Source: Alphaproteobacteria bacterium (GTDB lineage Bacteria; Pseudomonadota; Alphaproteobacteria; Rhodobacterales; Rhodobacteraceae). From it: DNA of 64,000 nt. Below are positions 1 to 8,481 of the stretch, piece after piece (within the stretch, counting starts at the first letter, position 1; each line of letters starts with the position of its first letter). The DNA lies in assembly GCA_030425925.1 (NCBI GenBank), contig JAUHZO010000003.1, positions 327,391 through 391,390 of the forward strand, given 5' to 3'. Made by a program: the position numbers and the translations under genes. The notes below the pieces were generated by a model. The model worked only from the letters and a program-made list of their open reading frames with translations. It made no database searches and was not told where the DNA came from.

Positions 1-523
1 GCCAGTCCAGCGTCAGATCGGTATCGGCAAAGACCGTGCGTTCCCCGGCATCGTCGAACACGAACAGCCCGCGGGAGATCCGTACCCGATCGAGCCCCAC
101 CAGCGCCAGCCCGGGGTCGCCCGGCCTCTCTGACGCGCCTTTTGCCCCCGGTGCCCAGTTCACCGCGCCCGAGGCCGCGCGCGACAGGCGCAGTTCCGGC
201 CCCGCGGCCTCGATGCTGCGCACCGCGACCTGGCCGCGCAACAGGGCCAGCGGGTCGACGCCGATGCTGGCCCGTTCGGCGGAAAACAGCGGGTCCGGCC
301 CGGCCCACCCGGCATTCGCGATGTGCAGGCCCGCCACCTCGACCCCCAGAACCGGCCAGAGCGTCACCCGCGTCTCGCCCAGCCGCACGTCGCGCCCGGT
401 CTGCTCGGTCAGCTGGTCCGACACGATCTTGCCCAACCGGTCGGCCGGCAGCAGCGCCAGTCCGGCCGCCAGCACCAGGACCAGCACCGCCAGAAACCCC
501 AGCGCGTTCCACAGAATCCGCAT
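1..523 (-). CDS. AsmA-family protein, N-terminal part (runs off the window)
   Basis: The minus strand is open from an ATG at 523 to the window edge. The product starts MRILWNALGFLAVLVLVLAA, a single membrane segment at about residues 5-24, followed by a periplasmic region. The phrases 'LLPADRLGKIVSDQLTEQTG' and 'VTLWPVLGVEVAGLHIANA' are typical of AsmA-like proteins (inner-membrane anchored, linked in the family to envelope lipid transport or assembly). A GGGGAGCGG ribosome site sits just upstream of the ATG. Only about 174 residues are visible and the C-terminus lies outside, so the full domain set cannot be judged. The family call is fairly safe; a specific role is not. Confidence 0.72.
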   Translation of the reverse strand, partial: MRILWNALGFLAVLVLVLAAGLALLPADRLGKIVSDQLTEQTGRDVRLGETRVTLWPVLGVEVAGLHIANAGWAGPDPLFSAERASIGVDPLALLRGQVAVRSIEAAGPELRLSRAASGAVNWAPGAKGASERPGDPGLALVGLDRVRISRGLFVFDDAGERTVFADTDLTLDW

Positions 524-619
524 GCCCGCTCCCCGTTGTCCTGGCACCTGAGTGGCAAAGACCGGGACAGCGGGCAACCGCTCTGTGGCGCGCCGGGGGA
601 TTTCCGCCCAGCGCGGCGC

Positions 620-847
620 TTACCACAGATCGGCCCGGGGCAGCGGGCCGCGTTCCCAGCTGGCGCGGCGGTTCTGCGCGCTTCGCGCGGGCAGCCCCAT
701 GTCGGCCAGCCGTTCGGCGCTCAGATGATCGGTGCCGCCCGCAGCGGCCCGAGTGCCGTCGCGGCCGGTCAGCCCCGGCAAGGCCTGGCGGATCCGGGCG
801 GCAAGCGGCGTGAGGGACAGGCGGGAAAGCGTCGGTGTCGTGGTCAT
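620..847 (-). CDS. Small hypothetical protein, faintly DUF1127-like
   Basis: A 75-residue frame starts MTTTPTLSRLSLTPLAARIR. A good ribosome site (AAGGAGA) lies eight bases before the ATG, which is why this start is preferred over the upstream one at 937. The C-terminal half contains 'HLSAERLADMGL', which recalls the 'L.d..LaDIGL' motif of DUF1127/YjiS proteins, small basic proteins common in alphaproteobacteria. The resemblance is weak and rests on one motif. It lies between the AsmA-like gene and the broken regulator, in the same direction as the former, about 100 bases away. I can assign no function. Confidence 0.5.
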   Translation of the reverse strand: MTTTPTLSRLSLTPLAARIRQALPGLTGRDGTRAAAGGTDHLSAERLADMGLPARSAQNRRASWERGPLPRADLW

Positions 848-1007
848 CCTGGGTCTCCTTGCAGGGTGTTGCGATGGCTCCAGCCCCGCCCACGGGCGCA
901 AGCGCCCCGCAAGAAACCGGCTGAACCCGGTCCGCATTCATGCAATAGTCCCGTCAATTCGCAGCCCGACTGGGTAAAAAGGTTTTGACGATCCCGGCTC
1001 TTCCGCA

Positions 1008-2624
1008 ATGTCCGTTCTGGTCCTGCACATCACCGGCCCCCTGCGCATCACGCATGGCGATGGCCCCGACCTTGTGGGGCTCAGCCGCCGCGGTCAGGCG
1101 CTTCTGGCCTATCTCGCGTTGCAGCCGGGGCTGCGCGCCGAACGCGGCGGGCTGGCCGATCTGCTGTGGTCGGACCGGTCCGACCCTCAGGCCCGCGCCT
1201 CGCTGCGTCAGGAATTGTCGGTCCTGCGGCGTGCCCTGCCCAATGGCGTGCTGGACGCCGACCGCCAGGCGGTCTGGCTGACGCAAGGCAGGGTGGAGGT
1301 GCGACATGACGCGGGCGAGGTCCTGCAGGGGTTCGACCTGCCCTCGGAAGGGTTCGAGGACTGGCTGCGGACGACCCGCCAGAGCCAGCCTGGATCGGCC
1401 CCGCCCGCCGTCCCGCGCCCGTCGCAGACGCCGACCGATCACCGCCCCGCCCTTGCCATCCTGCCGTTTCAGGAAATCGGCGCGGCCGAGGCCGACATGT
1501 TCGCCGACGGCATCGTCGAAGAGATCACGGGGGCGCTCAGCCGCGTGCGCGAATTCGGCGTGATCGCGCGGCAATCCGCCTTTGCGCTGAGGGGACAGGC
1601 GCTGGCCGTGCCCGAAATCGCGGCGCGGCTCGAGGCCGACTACCTGGTCGAAGGCTCGGTCCGCCGCGCCGGCGACCGGGTGCGCATCGCCGTGCAACTG
1701 GTGCGCGGGGCAGACGGGCACACGCTCTGGTCCGACCGGTTCGACGACCGGCTGGACGACCTGTTCGATCTGCAGGACCGGATCGCGGCCCAGGTGGCCG
1801 GGCAGGTCTCGCCCAACCTGCGTGCGGCGGAAATCGCCGCCGCGCGCCGCCGTCCGCCTGCCGACCGTACGGCCTATGAGCTGACCCTCAGCGCGCTGCC
1901 GCATTTCTGGGCGCATCGCGGCGACGAGAACCTCAAGGCGATCGCCCTGCTGGATCAGGCGCTGACCCACGCGCCCGACTATGCGCCCGCGCTTGCCTAC
2001 AACGCGTGGTGCCATGCGCATCACTGCTGCTACCTCTGGACCCATGACGGCGCCGCGGACAAGGCCCAGGCGCTGGCACTGGCCGACCGCGCCGCGCCGC
2101 TGGCGCAGGACGATGCGGCAACGCTGGTGGCTCTGTCGGCGGTCGCGGGGCTGGCCGCCAACGATTTCGAGGCCGCCCGCCACTACGTGGAACGCGCCCT
2201 GGCGCGTGATCCGAACAATGCCTAGGGCTGGCTGCGGCTGGGCTGGACGCAGATCTATATCGGCGCTTTCGACAAGGCATTCGAGGCCTTCGACCGTTAC
2301 GATACGCTCAGCCCGCTCGACCCGTTTCACTTCAACGGCCTGTTCGGACGCTCTGCCGCGCTGCGCGCGCTGGGGCGCTATGACGAGTCGATTGCGTTGC
2401 TGGAACAGGGCATGCGCGAAGGCAGCGGCGTGACCTGGGCGTACCGCATGCTGTACGGCACCCACTTCCTGGCCGGGAACATGGAGGCCGCGATGGAGGC
2501 TGGCCGCAAATGGCGCGCGGCCAATCCCCACGTGACCTGGGACCAGGCCGAAGCGCTGATCCCGAAATGGACCCACGACAAACGCTACATGGAAGCGCTC
2601 AAGAAGCTGTGGCAGACCGACTGA
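1008..2624 (+). pseudogene. Winged-helix / TolB-like / TPR transcriptional regulator interrupted by an in-frame TAG
   Basis: The frame from 1008 reads an N-terminal winged helix of the SARP/OmpR kind (residues about 5-95), then a TolB-like domain beginning 'LAILPFQEIG' with 'FADGIVEEITGALSRV' (about 145-275), then TPR-like helices. A TAG at 2223-2225 stops the frame after 405 residues. The same frame continues for 132 more codons with convincing TPR sequence ('GWLRLGWTQIYIGAFDKAFE') to a TGA at 2624. Related proteins normally have a tryptophan in 'NNAW', so a single G-to-A change of TGG to TAG would explain the break. It may be a recent pseudogene, a truncated but working regulator, or a sequencing error. 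In relatives these proteins are called adenylate-cyclase-like or SARP-family regulators; targets are unknown. Confidence 0.75.
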
Positions 2625-2664
2625 CGGTCTTTCCGACGCGCACGGCGCAGGCTATAGGCCGCTC

Positions 2665-4038
2665 ATGCAGAACCCGCCGATCCTTCGCCCCGATCTTGCC
2701 CGCGCCCGCGTCTCCGACACCCGCCGCGACGGCCAGCCCACCATCGGCATGGTCAGCCTCGGCTGTCCCAAGGCGCTGGTGGACAGCGAACGCATCCTGA
2801 CCCGCCTCAGGGCCGAGGGCTACGGGATCAGCGCCGATTATGCCGGGGCCGACGCGGTGATCGTGAACACCTGCGGGTTTCTCGACAGCGCCAAGGCCGA
2901 AAGCCTGGACGCCATCGGCGAGGCATTGGCCGAAAACGGCCGGGTGATCGTGACGGGCTGCCTTGGCGCCGAACCCGACTACATCACCGGCGCGCATCCC
3001 CGCGTGCTGGCGGTCACCGGCCCGCACCAGTACGAACAGGTGCTGGACGCCGTGCACGCCGCGGTGCCGCCGCGGCCCGATCCGTTTGTCGACCTCCTGC
3101 CCGCCTCCGCCGTGACGCTGACGCCAAGGCATTACAGCTATCTGAAGATTTCCGAAGGCTGCAACCACGCCTGCAAGTTCTGCATCATTCCCGACATGCG
3201 CGGCCCGCTGGTGTCGCGCCCGCCAGAGGCCATCCTGCGCGAGGCCGAACGGCTGGTGGCCGCCGGGGTGAAGGAACTGCTGGTGATCAGCCAGGACACG
3301 TCGGCCTATGGCACGGACCGCGGCTTTCGCGAGGCCGGCCATCAGGCCGGACGAGCGCCCGTTCTGGACCTGGCGCGCGATCTGGGCGAACTCGGGGTCT
3401 GGGTCCGGCTGCACTACGTCTACCCCTACCCGCATGTGCGCGAACTGATCCCGCTCATGACGGCGGGCAAGATCCTGCCCTATCTCGACATCCCCTTCCA
3501 GCACGCCCATCCCGACACGCTGCGCCGCATGGCGCGCCCCGCCGCGTCCGAACGCACGCTGGACGAAATCGCCGCCTGGCGCGACGTCTGCCCCGACATC
3601 GCGCTGCGCTCCACCTTCATCGTGGGCTATCCCGGTGAGACGGAGGCCGAGTTCGAGACCCTGCTGGACTGGCTGGACGAGGCACAGCTGGACCGGGTCG
3701 GCTGCTTTCAGTACGAAAACGTCAAGGGCGCCCGTTCCAACGCGCTGCCCGACCATGTGCCCGATGACGTCAAGCAGGACCGGTGGAACCGGTTCATGGA
3801 AAAGGCGCAGTCCATCTCCGAGGCGAAGCTGGCCGCAAGGGTCGGCCAGCGGCAGGAAGTGATCGTCGACGATGTGGACGACGACGGAATCGCCACCTGT
3901 CGCACCCGGGCCGACGCGCCGGAGATCGACGGCAACCTCTTCATCGACGAAGACGCCGCCCGCCTGACCCCCGGCCAGATCGTGACCGTCCTTGTGGACG
4001 AGGCTGGCGAGTACGATCTCTGGGGCCGGCTGGTCTGA
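2665..4038 (+). CDS. rimO: Ribosomal protein S12 methylthiotransferase RimO
   Basis: This 457-residue protein has the three-domain layout of MiaB/RimO enzymes, radical SAM proteins that add a methylthio group to a conserved aspartate of ribosomal protein S12. The N-terminal UPF0004 domain has cysteines at about 34 ([12 protein letters not shown]), 70 ([10 protein letters not shown]) and 99 (VTGCLGAEP), which bind the auxiliary cluster. The radical SAM motif CxxxCxxC is at C166, C170 and C173 ('[12 protein letters not shown]'). A TRAM-like C-terminus follows ('[20 protein letters not shown]'). '[12 protein letters not shown]' and '[16 protein letters not shown]' separate RimO from MiaB. It is flanked by unrelated genes and appears to be transcribed alone. 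Confidence 0.95.
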   Translation: MQNPPILRPDLARARVSDTRRDGQPTIGMVSLGCPKALVDSERILTRLRAEGYGISADYAGADAVIVNTCGFLDSAKAESLDAIGEALAENGRVIVTGCLGAEPDYITGAHPRVLAVTGPHQYEQVLDAVHAAVPPRPDPFVDLLPASAVTLTPRHYSYLKISEGCNHACKFCIIPDMRGPLVSRPPEAILREAERLVAAGVKELLVISQDTSAYGTDRGFREAGHQAGRAPVLDLARDLGELGVWVRLHYVYPYPHVRELIPLMTAGKILPYLDIPFQHAHPDTLRRMARPAASERTLDEIAAWRDVCPDIALRSTFIVGYPGETEAEFETLLDWLDEAQLDRVGCFQYENVKGARSNALPDHVPDDVKQDRWNRFMEKAQSISEAKLAARVGQRQEVIVDDVDDDGIATCRTRADAPEIDGNLFIDEDAARLTPGQIVTVLVDEAGEYDLWGRLV

Positions 4039-4148
4039 GCACAGAACAGCCTTCCTGAATCGAAATGCTGTGCTAGGCTGCCGCTGCGGAATTACCCGCC
4101 AAGGGCGCAGGAACCAGCGTTCGTTTCAATTTCTAAGGGAGGATACAC

Positions 4149-5549
4149 ATGAACCTCAGACCAGATCCCACTTTCTATCCCTCGCCCAGGATGGCGATGG
4201 AAGCGCCTGTTGAAAAGCTGGCCTACACGCTGATGCTGAGCCCGGATTTCAGCCAGCCCGACGGGCTGGCCGTGGTCAATGTCGATCCCGACAGCGACCA
4301 GTACGGCAAGATCGTGCACACCGTCATGATGCCCAATACCGGCGACGAGTTCCACCATTTCGGCTGGAACGCCTGCTCCTCGGCGCTGAGCCCGCTCAGC
4401 GGCCATGCCTTCCTGGAACGCCGCTACCTGATCATCCCGGGCATCCGGTCCTCGCGCATCTACGTGATCGACGTGAAGGAGCAGCTGGAAGCGAAGATCC
4501 ACAAGATCATCGAACCCGAAGAGGTGTTCGCAAAAACCGGCTATTCCCGCCCGCACACCATCCATTGCGGACCCGAGGGCATCTATGTCTCGACCCTGGG
4601 CGGCGGCGGTGCGGACGGGACCGACGGCCCTCCGGGCATCTTCATCCTGGATTGCCAGACCTTCGACATCATCGGCCGCTACGAGATCGACCGCGGCGCA
4701 CAGGAAAAGCACTACGATTTCTGGTGGAACCTGCCGCGCGACTACATGGTCAGCTCGGAATGGGGCCTGCCGCCGCAATTCGAGAACGGCATCGTGGCCG
4801 AGGACCTGCTGTCGAACAAGTACGGGCACAAGATCCATTTCTGGAACCTGCGCGAGCGAAAGAACGTCCAGACCATCGACCTCGGCGCCAATCACCAGAT
4901 GGCGCTGGAAATCCGCCCCGCCCATGATCCGGCGAAGAAGCACGGGTTCTGCGGCGTCGTGGTGGACACCACCAACCTGCAGGGTGCCATCTTTACCTGG
5001 TGGCAAAAGGACGACGGCACGTTCGAGGCCAGGAAGACCATCACCATCGACCCGCAACCGGCCGACCCGGACGACCTGCCGGACCTGCTGAAGGGCTTTG
5101 GCGCGGTGCCGCCGCTGGTGACGGATATCGACCTCAGCCTCGACGACAACTTCCTCTACGTTGCCTGCTGGGGCACGGGCGAGATGCATCAGTATGACGT
5201 CTCGGACCCGATGAACCCCAGGCTGGCGGGCAAGGTCGAGATCGGCGGCATCGTCAAGAAGACCCCGCATCCCAACGGCAAGACCTTTGGATACGGCCCG
5301 CAGATGGTCGAGATCAGCCGCGACGGCAAGCGGGTCTACTGGACCAACTCGCTCTATTCCACCTGGGACGACCAGTTCTATCCCGGCGAACGCGGCGCGG
5401 CGATGGTCATGGCCAGGGCGGGCGACGGCGGCGGGCTGGAGCTGGACCCGGACTTCTGGGTGGACTTCCCCGAAGGCTATCGCAGCCACCAGATCCGGCT
5501 GGAAGGCGGGGATTGCTCGACCGACAGCTTCTGCTACCCGTCGGCCTGA
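4149..5549 (+). CDS. Selenium-binding protein 56 family / methanethiol oxidase-like protein
   Basis: This 466-residue protein matches the SBP56 family along its length, with 'HHFGWNACSSALSP', 'RPHTIHCGPEGIYVSTLGG', 'YDFWWNLPRDYMVSSEWG' and a C-terminal 'SHQIRLEGGDCSTDSFCYP'. Bacterial members (MtoX) are copper-dependent methanethiol oxidases that turn methanethiol into formaldehyde, hydrogen sulfide and hydrogen peroxide; histidines and the HxxxC motif are present. No N-terminal signal peptide is visible, unlike some periplasmic MtoX proteins. The start is supported by AAGGGAGGA about six bases upstream. Methanethiol oxidation would suit a marine organism that meets DMSP breakdown products, but that role is inferred. 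The SCO1 and MauG partners of known mtoX operons are not adjacent. Confidence 0.88.
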   Translation: MNLRPDPTFYPSPRMAMEAPVEKLAYTLMLSPDFSQPDGLAVVNVDPDSDQYGKIVHTVMMPNTGDEFHHFGWNACSSALSPLSGHAFLERRYLIIPGIRSSRIYVIDVKEQLEAKIHKIIEPEEVFAKTGYSRPHTIHCGPEGIYVSTLGGGGADGTDGPPGIFILDCQTFDIIGRYEIDRGAQEKHYDFWWNLPRDYMVSSEWGLPPQFENGIVAEDLLSNKYGHKIHFWNLRERKNVQTIDLGANHQMALEIRPAHDPAKKHGFCGVVVDTTNLQGAIFTWWQKDDGTFEARKTITIDPQPADPDDLPDLLKGFGAVPPLVTDIDLSLDDNFLYVACWGTGEMHQYDVSDPMNPRLAGKVEIGGIVKKTPHPNGKTFGYGPQMVEISRDGKRVYWTNSLYSTWDDQFYPGERGAAMVMARAGDGGGLELDPDFWVDFPEGYRSHQIRLEGGDCSTDSFCYPSA

Positions 5550-5565
5550 TCCTGACGGATCTCCG

Positions 5566-5613
5566 TGGGGGCGCTGCCCCCACACCCCCGGGGGTATTTC
5601 TCCCAAGAAGAAG
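5566..5613 (+). repeat. Intergenic hairpin element with GGGGTATTT...CCAAGAAGAAG tail
   Basis: Between the SBP56 gene and the next gene lie a 7-bp hairpin (5566-5572 pairs with 5576-5582), a perfect 12-bp palindrome ACCCCCGGGGGT at 5584-5595, and a tail ending CCAAGAAGAAG at 5613. A related tail lies on the minus strand at 28162-28185 (20 of 24 positions agree), and a shorter piece at 63853-63869. I recall such elements as frequent between Rhodobacteraceae genes. They may act as terminators or mRNA ends. Confidence 0.6.
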
Positions 5614-5624
5614 ATCTGACCGCG

Positions 5625-6278
5625 ATGACCGACAGCTTGTCCACCGCCGCCTCGCTTTGGGTGGCGGTGATCGTCTCTGGCCTCTATCATGGCCTGAACC
5701 CCGGCATGGGCTGGCCTCTGGCGGTGTCGGCGGCGCTGATGGAGCAAAGGGCCAGCGCCCTGCCCCGGGCGCTCGCGGCGCTGACGCTGGGGCATTTCCT
5801 GTCGATGCTGGCGATCCTGCTGCCTTTGTCGGCCATGACGATCCTGGTGATCTGGGAGCGCGAGATCCGGTCTGCCGCCGGTCTCGTGATCATTGCGCTG
5901 GGGCTGTATCTGTTCATCACCAACCGCCATCCGCGGTTTCTTGCGCGGGTGTCTCCGGCCAGGTTGGGCCTGTGGTCCTTTCTGGCCGCCCTGGCGCATG
6001 GCGCCGGGCTGATGCTGGTGCCGATCTACCTGGGCATCTGTGCCCTGGGCGAGGATGCCGGCCATGACGCGGCCTATGCGCTGATGTCGGCCAATGCGGG
6101 CATCGCCATCGTGGTGGCCCTGGCCCATACCGCCGCCATGACGCTTGCCGGGGGCACGCTGGCGGTGGGCATGTATCGCTGGCTGGGGCTGAAATTCCTG
6201 ACCCGGGCCTGGTTCAATCTTGACCGGGTCTGGGCCGCCAGCCTTGTGATCGTTGGTGTTCTGGCGCTGCTGCTCTGA
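5625..6278 (+). CDS. Polytopic membrane protein, distantly NicO/UreH-like
   Basis: The product has 217 residues starting MTDSLSTAASLWVAVIVSGL and about six hydrophobic segments. The first carries 'YHGLNPGMGWPLAVSAALM', a histidine-proline arrangement recalling the metal-site helix of nickel/cobalt or UreH-like exporters, and 'ALAHGAGLMLVPIYLG' repeats a histidine in a later helix. No family can be named with confidence. It follows the SBP56-like gene by 75 bases in the same direction, with the hairpin element between them. SBP56 enzymes need copper, so a metal-handling role is possible but is inference. The internal ATG at 5625 is chosen because the longer frame runs through the repeat. Confidence 0.72.
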   Translation: MTDSLSTAASLWVAVIVSGLYHGLNPGMGWPLAVSAALMEQRASALPRALAALTLGHFLSMLAILLPLSAMTILVIWEREIRSAAGLVIIALGLYLFITNRHPRFLARVSPARLGLWSFLAALAHGAGLMLVPIYLGICALGEDAGHDAAYALMSANAGIAIVVALAHTAAMTLAGGTLAVGMYRWLGLKFLTRAWFNLDRVWAASLVIVGVLALLL

Positions 6279-6284
6279 GATCCG

Positions 6285-7175
6285 TCAGCCCGGTTCCGGC
6301 CGCTCCAGCGTGCCGTGATCGTCCATCTCCAGCACCGCCACCAGCGGCGCGCGGTCCGGGCGGTTCATCGGGTCGGGCAGGATGCCGATGGACATCGCCA
6401 GGGCCGCAAGTTCCACCCGGTTGGTCAGCCCGGTGTTCTGCAGCAGCGCGTTCAGCCGCTGCCGCACGGCCGAGACCGAGATCCCCAGCCGCTCGGCGAT
6501 CTGCTTGTCCAGCAGCCCGCGCCCGATCAGTTCCATCAGCTCGCGCTGCTTTTCGGTGATGCGGTTGCGTTCGGCAAATTCCTGCGCGAAGTGATGCAGA
6601 TAGCGCTGGTGCGCCATGATCGCCGCGGTGTTCAGGGTCCAGCCATGGCGGTTCAGGATCGCCAGGAATTCATCGCGCGAATGATTGCCGGTAAAGGTCA
6701 GCAGGGCGGCCTGGGGCGGTGCGTAGATCCGCAGCGGGATCGAGAACCCGGCGCGGATGCCCCTCTCGGCCGCCTGCCGGAGCACCTCCAGTCGCCCTGC
6801 CGGCAGATCGCGGTAGTCGTCGGCAAATTCGTAGCCCACCGCGATGGGCGTCAGAAAATGCATGGCGTGCGACCGGAAATAGGACCAGCGCTGCAGGTCG
6901 GGGTCGGTGTTGTAGGCGTGCAGCCAGCTGGCATCGTAGGAGGTGCGGATGAACAGCGTGCGCGTCCAGTCGCGGTAATCGCTGGCCGAGATGAAATCGA
7001 CAAAAGGCAAATCCAGCCGCCGGCCCAGATCGACGATCAGCTGCCAGACCTCGACCGAGCGCGTGGTGCATTCCAGATCCAGCAGGAAGCGCTGCAGCAG
7101 GATCGGCACGTGCTGTTCCGCCGGGATCGGCTCGCGACGCGCGACAACGGACTTGGGATCAGAGGACGGTTTCAT
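6285..7175 (-). CDS. LuxR-family regulator with autoinducer-binding-like domain
   Basis: This 296-residue protein has a C-terminal LuxR/GerE helix-turn-helix at about 205-262 ('ITEKQRELMELIGRGLLDKQIAERLG', 'SVSAVRQRLNALL', 'NRVELAAL'; parts of one stretch). An N-terminal domain of about 170 residues has the aromatic-rich region ('SWLHAYNTDPDLQRWSYF') of autoinducer-binding LuxR proteins. It would bind DNA in response to an acyl-homoserine lactone or similar small ligand. No luxI-like synthase is in the window, so it is a candidate LuxR solo. Its start overlaps the end of the upstream HTH gene by 17 bases, so the two are probably cotranscribed. It converges on the membrane protein gene with six bases between the stops. 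Confidence 0.85.
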   Translation of the reverse strand: MKPSSDPKSVVARREPIPAEQHVPILLQRFLLDLECTTRSVEVWQLIVDLGRRLDLPFVDFISASDYRDWTRTLFIRTSYDASWLHAYNTDPDLQRWSYFRSHAMHFLTPIAVGYEFADDYRDLPAGRLEVLRQAAERGIRAGFSIPLRIYAPPQAALLTFTGNHSRDEFLAILNRHGWTLNTAAIMAHQRYLHHFAQEFAERNRITEKQRELMELIGRGLLDKQIAERLGISVSAVRQRLNALLQNTGLTNRVELAALAMSIGILPDPMNRPDRAPLVAVLEMDDHGTLERPEPG

Positions 7176-7620
7176 CTTCCAGGTGCAGCTTCATGTCGAT
7201 CAACACCTGCTGGATCATCACCGTTTCCTTGAGCAGCCGCTTGGCCTCGTTTGCCGAAATCACCCCGTCCTCGATCGACTGGTGATACTCTGCCATCAGC
7301 ATGGCAAAGCGTTGCGACAGGGCGATGACATCGGCGTTCACCCCGCCTTCGGACTTGGCATTGCGGCGGCGGTCGTCGAAATTCAGCGTGATGCCCTTGA
7401 GTTCGGCCAGCGCCGCGGTCACATGGGGGTAAGACGCCGCCTCTTCCAGAGCGGCCACAGCATCCACCGGCATGAACCGGTCGGCATGTTCGGGATAATC
7501 CGAATAGTAGCGCCCCAGCGTCGCCTTGGATTTGCCGGTCAGCTCGCAGGCTGCCTCGATTCCCACATCCTTGACCAGCGCCTCGCTGTGCTTTTTCAGG
7601 TATCGACCTACACTCGACAT
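7159..7620 (-). CDS. Small helix-turn-helix protein coupled to the LuxR regulator
   Basis: The 153-residue frame starts MSSVGRYLKKHSEALVKDVG. It has a helix-turn-helix at about 14-36 ('GIEAACELTGKSKATLGRYY') followed by a helical region ending 'MIQQVLIDMKLHLEDETVL'. It looks like a phage-type or Rhodobacteraceae-specific DNA-binding protein, but I do not recognise a named family. A longer start at 7701 is possible; the shorter one is chosen because the DNA-binding region begins right after it. It is the first gene of a two-gene unit with the overlapping LuxR-type gene, so the two may regulate together. Confidence 0.65.
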   Translation of the reverse strand: MSSVGRYLKKHSEALVKDVGIEAACELTGKSKATLGRYYSDYPEHADRFMPVDAVAALEEAASYPHVTAALAELKGITLNFDDRRRNAKSEGGVNADVIALSQRFAMLMAEYHQSIEDGVISANEAKRLLKETVMIQQVLIDMKLHLEDETVL

Positions 7621-7837
7621 CCGCACTCTTGCCCCTTGTCCGCATACCTGTGGGAGTGTCCACAGTCTTTTCCCCTTACCGGCAAATGCTTGCAATGTCA
7701 TGCCTAAATGCGTAGCGGCGGATCGGACCGCGCATCACGCCCGTGCCGTCCCGGACCCCCGGGGAAGATCCCGCGGGGCGGCACGGGTCACAGCGCGCGC
7801 TTGCCATGGCATCGCTGCTGCGGCAAGACGCGGGACC

Positions 7838-8425
7838 ATGGCCAAACTGCACTTCCACTACTCCACCATGAATGCCGGCAAGTCCACTTTGCTCTTGCAG
7901 GCGGCGCACAACTACAACGAGCGCGGGATGCAGACCTGCCTTCTGACCGCCGCCGTGGATTCCCGTGCCGGCGCGGGGCGGATCGGGTCGCGCATCGGGC
8001 TTTCGCGCGAGGCCGAGACCTTCACGCCCCGGGACGACCTGTTTGCGCGCCTCGCCGCGCGGCTGGCCAACGGCGAGGTGGCCTGCATCTTTGTCGACGA
8101 GGCGCAGTTTCTCACCCCGGATCAGGTCTGGCAGCTGGCCCGTGTCGTCGACGATCTGGGCGTGCCGGTGATGGCCTACGGGCTGCGGGTGGATTTCCGC
8201 GGCGCGCTGTTCCCCGGATCGGCCGCGCTGCTGGCGCTGGCCGACGAGATGCGCGAGGTGCGCACCATCTGCCATTGCGGACGCAAGGCCACCATGGTGG
8301 TGCGCCGCGGCCCCGACGGCACGGTGCTGACCGATGGCGACCAGGTGCAGATCGGCGGCAACGAAACCTATGTCAGCCTGTGTCGCCGCCACTGGCGCGA
8401 AGCGACGGGGGACCGGCAGGGCTAG
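7838..8425 (+). CDS. tdk: Thymidine kinase
   Basis: The 195-residue protein has the type II thymidine kinase layout. A P-loop lies at about residues 8-17 ('YSTMNAGKSTLLLQAA'), a DEAQF box ('IFVDEAQFLTPDQVWQL') holds the catalytic carboxylate region, and a lasso/zinc region carries 'TICHCGRKATMVVRR' and a later cysteine in 'VSLCRRHW'. It phosphorylates thymidine (and deoxyuridine) in the salvage pathway with ATP. Length and motifs are normal. The ATG at 7838 is chosen because the conserved 'LHFHYSTMNAGKS' follows three residues later. It is transcribed away from the HTH/LuxR pair, separated by about 217 bases. Confidence 0.95.
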   Translation: MAKLHFHYSTMNAGKSTLLLQAAHNYNERGMQTCLLTAAVDSRAGAGRIGSRIGLSREAETFTPRDDLFARLAARLANGEVACIFVDEAQFLTPDQVWQLARVVDDLGVPVMAYGLRVDFRGALFPGSAALLALADEMREVRTICHCGRKATMVVRRGPDGTVLTDGDQVQIGGNETYVSLCRRHWREATGDRQG

Positions 8426-8481
8426 CTTGAGCCTGCCGGGGATCCCGCGCAGACTGGCCGCGACAGCACAGCGAGGACAGG

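Noticed and set aside
4038..4074. Hairpin AGCACAG/CTGTGCT after rimO as terminator
   Set aside because: The stem is only seven pairs with a 23-base loop and no T-run, so support is too weak to list it as a terminator.
4092..6128. Long minus-strand open frame across the SBP56 and membrane protein genes
   Set aside because: It crosses two plus-strand genes and an intergenic hairpin and has shadow composition.
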